A model generated the notes under the pieces. The model saw only the letters and a program-made list of their open reading frames with translations. It had not been told where the DNA came from and did not search any database. A stretch of 23,972 nt of DNA from Acidobacteriota bacterium (lineage in GTDB: Bacteria > Acidobacteriota > Terriglobia > UBA7540): NCBI GenBank assembly GCA_021827245.1, contig JAKAWN010000047.1, positions 1 through 23,972 on the forward strand, read 5' to 3'. This document shows, one piece after another, positions 22,337 to 23,972 of this stretch (the stretch's first letter is position 1; the number at the start of each line of letters is the position of its first letter). The position numbers and the translations under genes were made by a program.

Positions 22337-23972
22337 TTACGGCGGGAAGTTCATGCGGCGCAGGAGGGCCTGATAGCGCGGGTCGGAGCGCAAGGGCTCG
22401 AGCTGCCGCCCCGATTTGAGTCCACTCACCAGATTGGAGCGCTCTTCGTAGGCCTTTTCGATCCAGGCAAAGGCTTGGTCGTTGTCGCCCAGACTTGCAT
22501 AAATGTATGCAAAGAGGTCGGGTGACACATATTCACGCTTGGAGCGCGCATTTAATTCGTTGAGTATCTTCATCGCCTCGCTTCGCTTGCCCGCCAGCGC
22601 ATAGATCTGAGCAAGTGCCGATACCCACACCACGCTGCCTCCCGAAAGGTCGATGGCCTTGAGCATCTCCGTGACAGCCTCGTCATACATCCGCTTATGC
22701 TTGTAGCTGTCACTCAGGCACGCGTGGGCGAGAGGGAAGCTCGCGTCCATCTCCAGCGTCTTCCGGCATTGTTCCATTTCCTGATCGTACAGTCCGGCCG
22801 GGCCAAGGGCCTCCATTGCCACATCCGCACTTATAATGAGCGAAAGCGGATCCAAGCTCTCCGCTTTCCTGCCCTCAGAAATGGCCTCGCTATGGCGCCC
22901 CATGATGCTCAGGAACGCCGCGTACCAATGATAGGCGTTGGCATAGCCAGGATTGAGTTCGATAGCTCGTTTGAATTCGCGTTCCGCGCCTTCCCAATCC
23001 CAATCGAAGAATGCTTTGGACCAGGCAAGGGTGGTGTGAGCTTGGGCGAGGGTGCTGTCGAGCTGTAACGCTTTCGTCGCCGCGGCCTCGGCCTTTGGGT
23101 AGGCTTCCCTCGGACGCAAAACTGCATAGAAACCCGCTCCCAGCATGGCGTAGGAGTCAGCCAATCCAGCGTATGCTGGCGCGTAGTTTGGGTCCTTCTC
23201 GATTGCCTTTTGGAAACAGTCTAGACTTTTCTTGAGCGCCTCCGGCGTCCTTTTGTTCCAATAATACCGGCCCTTGAGATAAAGATCGAGTGCCTGGGGG
23301 TTGACGGGAAGGGCACGAGCTAGGCCTGTTCGCTCTTGCGGCGTGAGTTTGGCCTGAACCTCCCGGGCGATGGCACGCGCCACTTCGCTTTGCAGCGCCA
23401 GCACTTCACCCAGGTCGCGCTCGTAAGTTTCCGCCCACATGTGGCGATCCGTCGGCGCGTAGAGCAGATTCGCCGTGATGCGAACGCGGTCACCGGAGCG
23501 CCGCACGGTGCCTTCCACGATGGCGTCCACGTTCAGTTCGCGGGCAATCTCCGGCAGTCGCTTCTTGCTGCCCTTGTAACCCATTACGGATTGCCGTGAG
23601 ATGACGCGCAGGGCCCTGATCTTGCCCAGGTCCGTGATCAATTCCTCCGTCATGCCGTCGGCGATGTACTCCTGCTCGGGGTCAGCGGAAAGATTTTCAA
23701 GCGGCAGCACGGCGATGGATTCAATCTTCGGAAAGGGCACGCCATGGCCTGCCCCCACGGCAGCCATCAGCCGTTCCCGCAGGCCACCGACGTTGAGGGC
23801 AAAGAGCGTCCCGAACACAACGATGGCGGCAATTGTAGTAACTGCAACGACGGCGAGCCAGCGCAGGTTCCTGCGGCGTCCGGCCAGCGCCGGAACCCGG
23901 CGGCAGCCAGAGACCTCTGCTCCACCTTCCGTCAGCGGCGTCTCCGAGGGCAACTGAGCGTGCAAGACGGCC
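22337..23972 (-). CDS. TolB/FlgO-like domain plus TPR protein, 5' end outside the window
   Basis: The frame is open to the right edge, so the start is not visible; the TTG at 23965 has no support as a start. Counting residues from 23965, one membrane segment lies at about 35-58. A TolB-N/FlgO-like domain follows at about 81-200 (IAVLPLENLSADPEQEYIADG, VISRQSVMGYKG, VDAIVEGTVRRSGDRVRITA, ERDLGEVLALQSEVARAIA). TPR helical repeats cover about 225-530 (for example PEALKKSLDCFQKAIEKDPNYAPAYAGLADSY). In Acidobacteriota this arrangement is commonly the C-terminal, extracytoplasmic part of a Ser/Thr protein kinase or of a winged-helix regulator; which one applies here cannot be seen. It is unrelated in function to the catabolic genes and lies beyond the mobile remnants. 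Confidence 0.85.
   Translation of the reverse strand, partial: AVLHAQLPSETPLTEGGAEVSGCRRVPALAGRRRNLRWLAVVAVTTIAAIVVFGTLFALNVGGLRERLMAAVGAGHGVPFPKIESIAVLPLENLSADPEQEYIADGMTEELITDLGKIRALRVISRQSVMGYKGSKKRLPEIARELNVDAIVEGTVRRSGDRVRITANLLYAPTDRHMWAETYERDLGEVLALQSEVARAIAREVQAKLTPQERTGLARALPVNPQALDLYLKGRYYWNKRTPEALKKSLDCFQKAIEKDPNYAPAYAGLADSYAMLGAGFYAVLRPREAYPKAEAAATKALQLDSTLAQAHTTLAWSKAFFDWDWEGAEREFKRAIELNPGYANAYHWYAAFLSIMGRHSEAISEGRKAESLDPLSLIISADVAMEALGPAGLYDQEMEQCRKTLEMDASFPLAHACLSDSYKHKRMYDEAVTEMLKAIDLSGGSVVWVSALAQIYALAGKRSEAMKILNELNARSKREYVSPDLFAYIYASLGDNDQAFAWIEKAYEERSNLVSGLKSGRQLEPLRSDPRYQALLRRMNFPP

Noticed and set aside
22024..22419. 131-codon open frame on the plus strand
   Set aside because: Overlaps the transposase fragment in another frame and runs antisense into the TPR gene; no protein features.

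Overview
The window looks like an accessory carbohydrate and sugar-acid utilisation locus from an Acidobacteriota-type genome. The lineage call is inferred from protein style. There are two very large TonB-dependent receptors of the Oar-like kind, with an N-terminal carboxypeptidase-regulatory-like domain, a TKSGTN..HG...EFLRNN..DARN plug/barrel junction and an ALKFYF C-terminus. There is also a TolB/FlgO-like plus TPR signalling protein and a set of enolase-superfamily and lactonase paralogues. No rRNA or tRNA gene was recognised and no marker gene fixes the species.

Layout from left to right. (1) 1-2508: 3' part of a receptor that starts outside the window, followed by two hairpins. (2) 2803-3654: an IclR-family regulator. 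(3) 3778-4806, minus strand: a zinc-dependent aspartoacylase/DoeB-like deacylase, divergent from the next group. (4) 5077-12092, plus strand: SMP-30-type lactonase, amidohydrolase-2 lactonase-like enzyme, enolase-superfamily dehydratase-like enzyme, Tat-exported GH39-like protein, a second enolase-superfamily enzyme and a GH88/GH105-like hydrolase. (5) 17430 down to 12264, minus strand: Tat-exported penicillin-acylase-family Ntn hydrolase, short-chain dehydrogenase, aldose-1-epimerase-like protein and an EamA permease. (6) 17925-21470: a second complete receptor. (7) 21471-22336: a graveyard of mobile-element remnants. (8) 22337 to the right edge, minus strand: a TolB/FlgO-like plus TPR protein that runs off the window.

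Taken together, the genes resemble a non-phosphorylative sugar route: uptake by the outer-membrane receptors, periplasmic trimming, mutarotation, oxidation by the dehydrogenase, lactone opening by one or both lactonases, and dehydration by one or both enolase-superfamily enzymes to a 2-keto-3-deoxy acid. This order is known for L-fucose-type pathways; assigning it here is inference, and no aldolase is present in the window. Two amide hydrolases of unrelated folds, one exported and one cytosolic, suggest that the natural substrate may carry an N-acyl or amide group.

The most unusual points are: a duplicated block next to the catalytic serine of the penicillin-acylase homologue, which leaves a second FGSD motif; a near-identical Tat signal sequence on two unrelated secreted proteins; catalytic-residue substitutions in the GH39-like protein and in one enolase-superfamily enzyme; and a broken tyrosine-recombinase gene whose recognisable sequence stops within about 5 bp of the second receptor's stop codon, marking a probable island edge.
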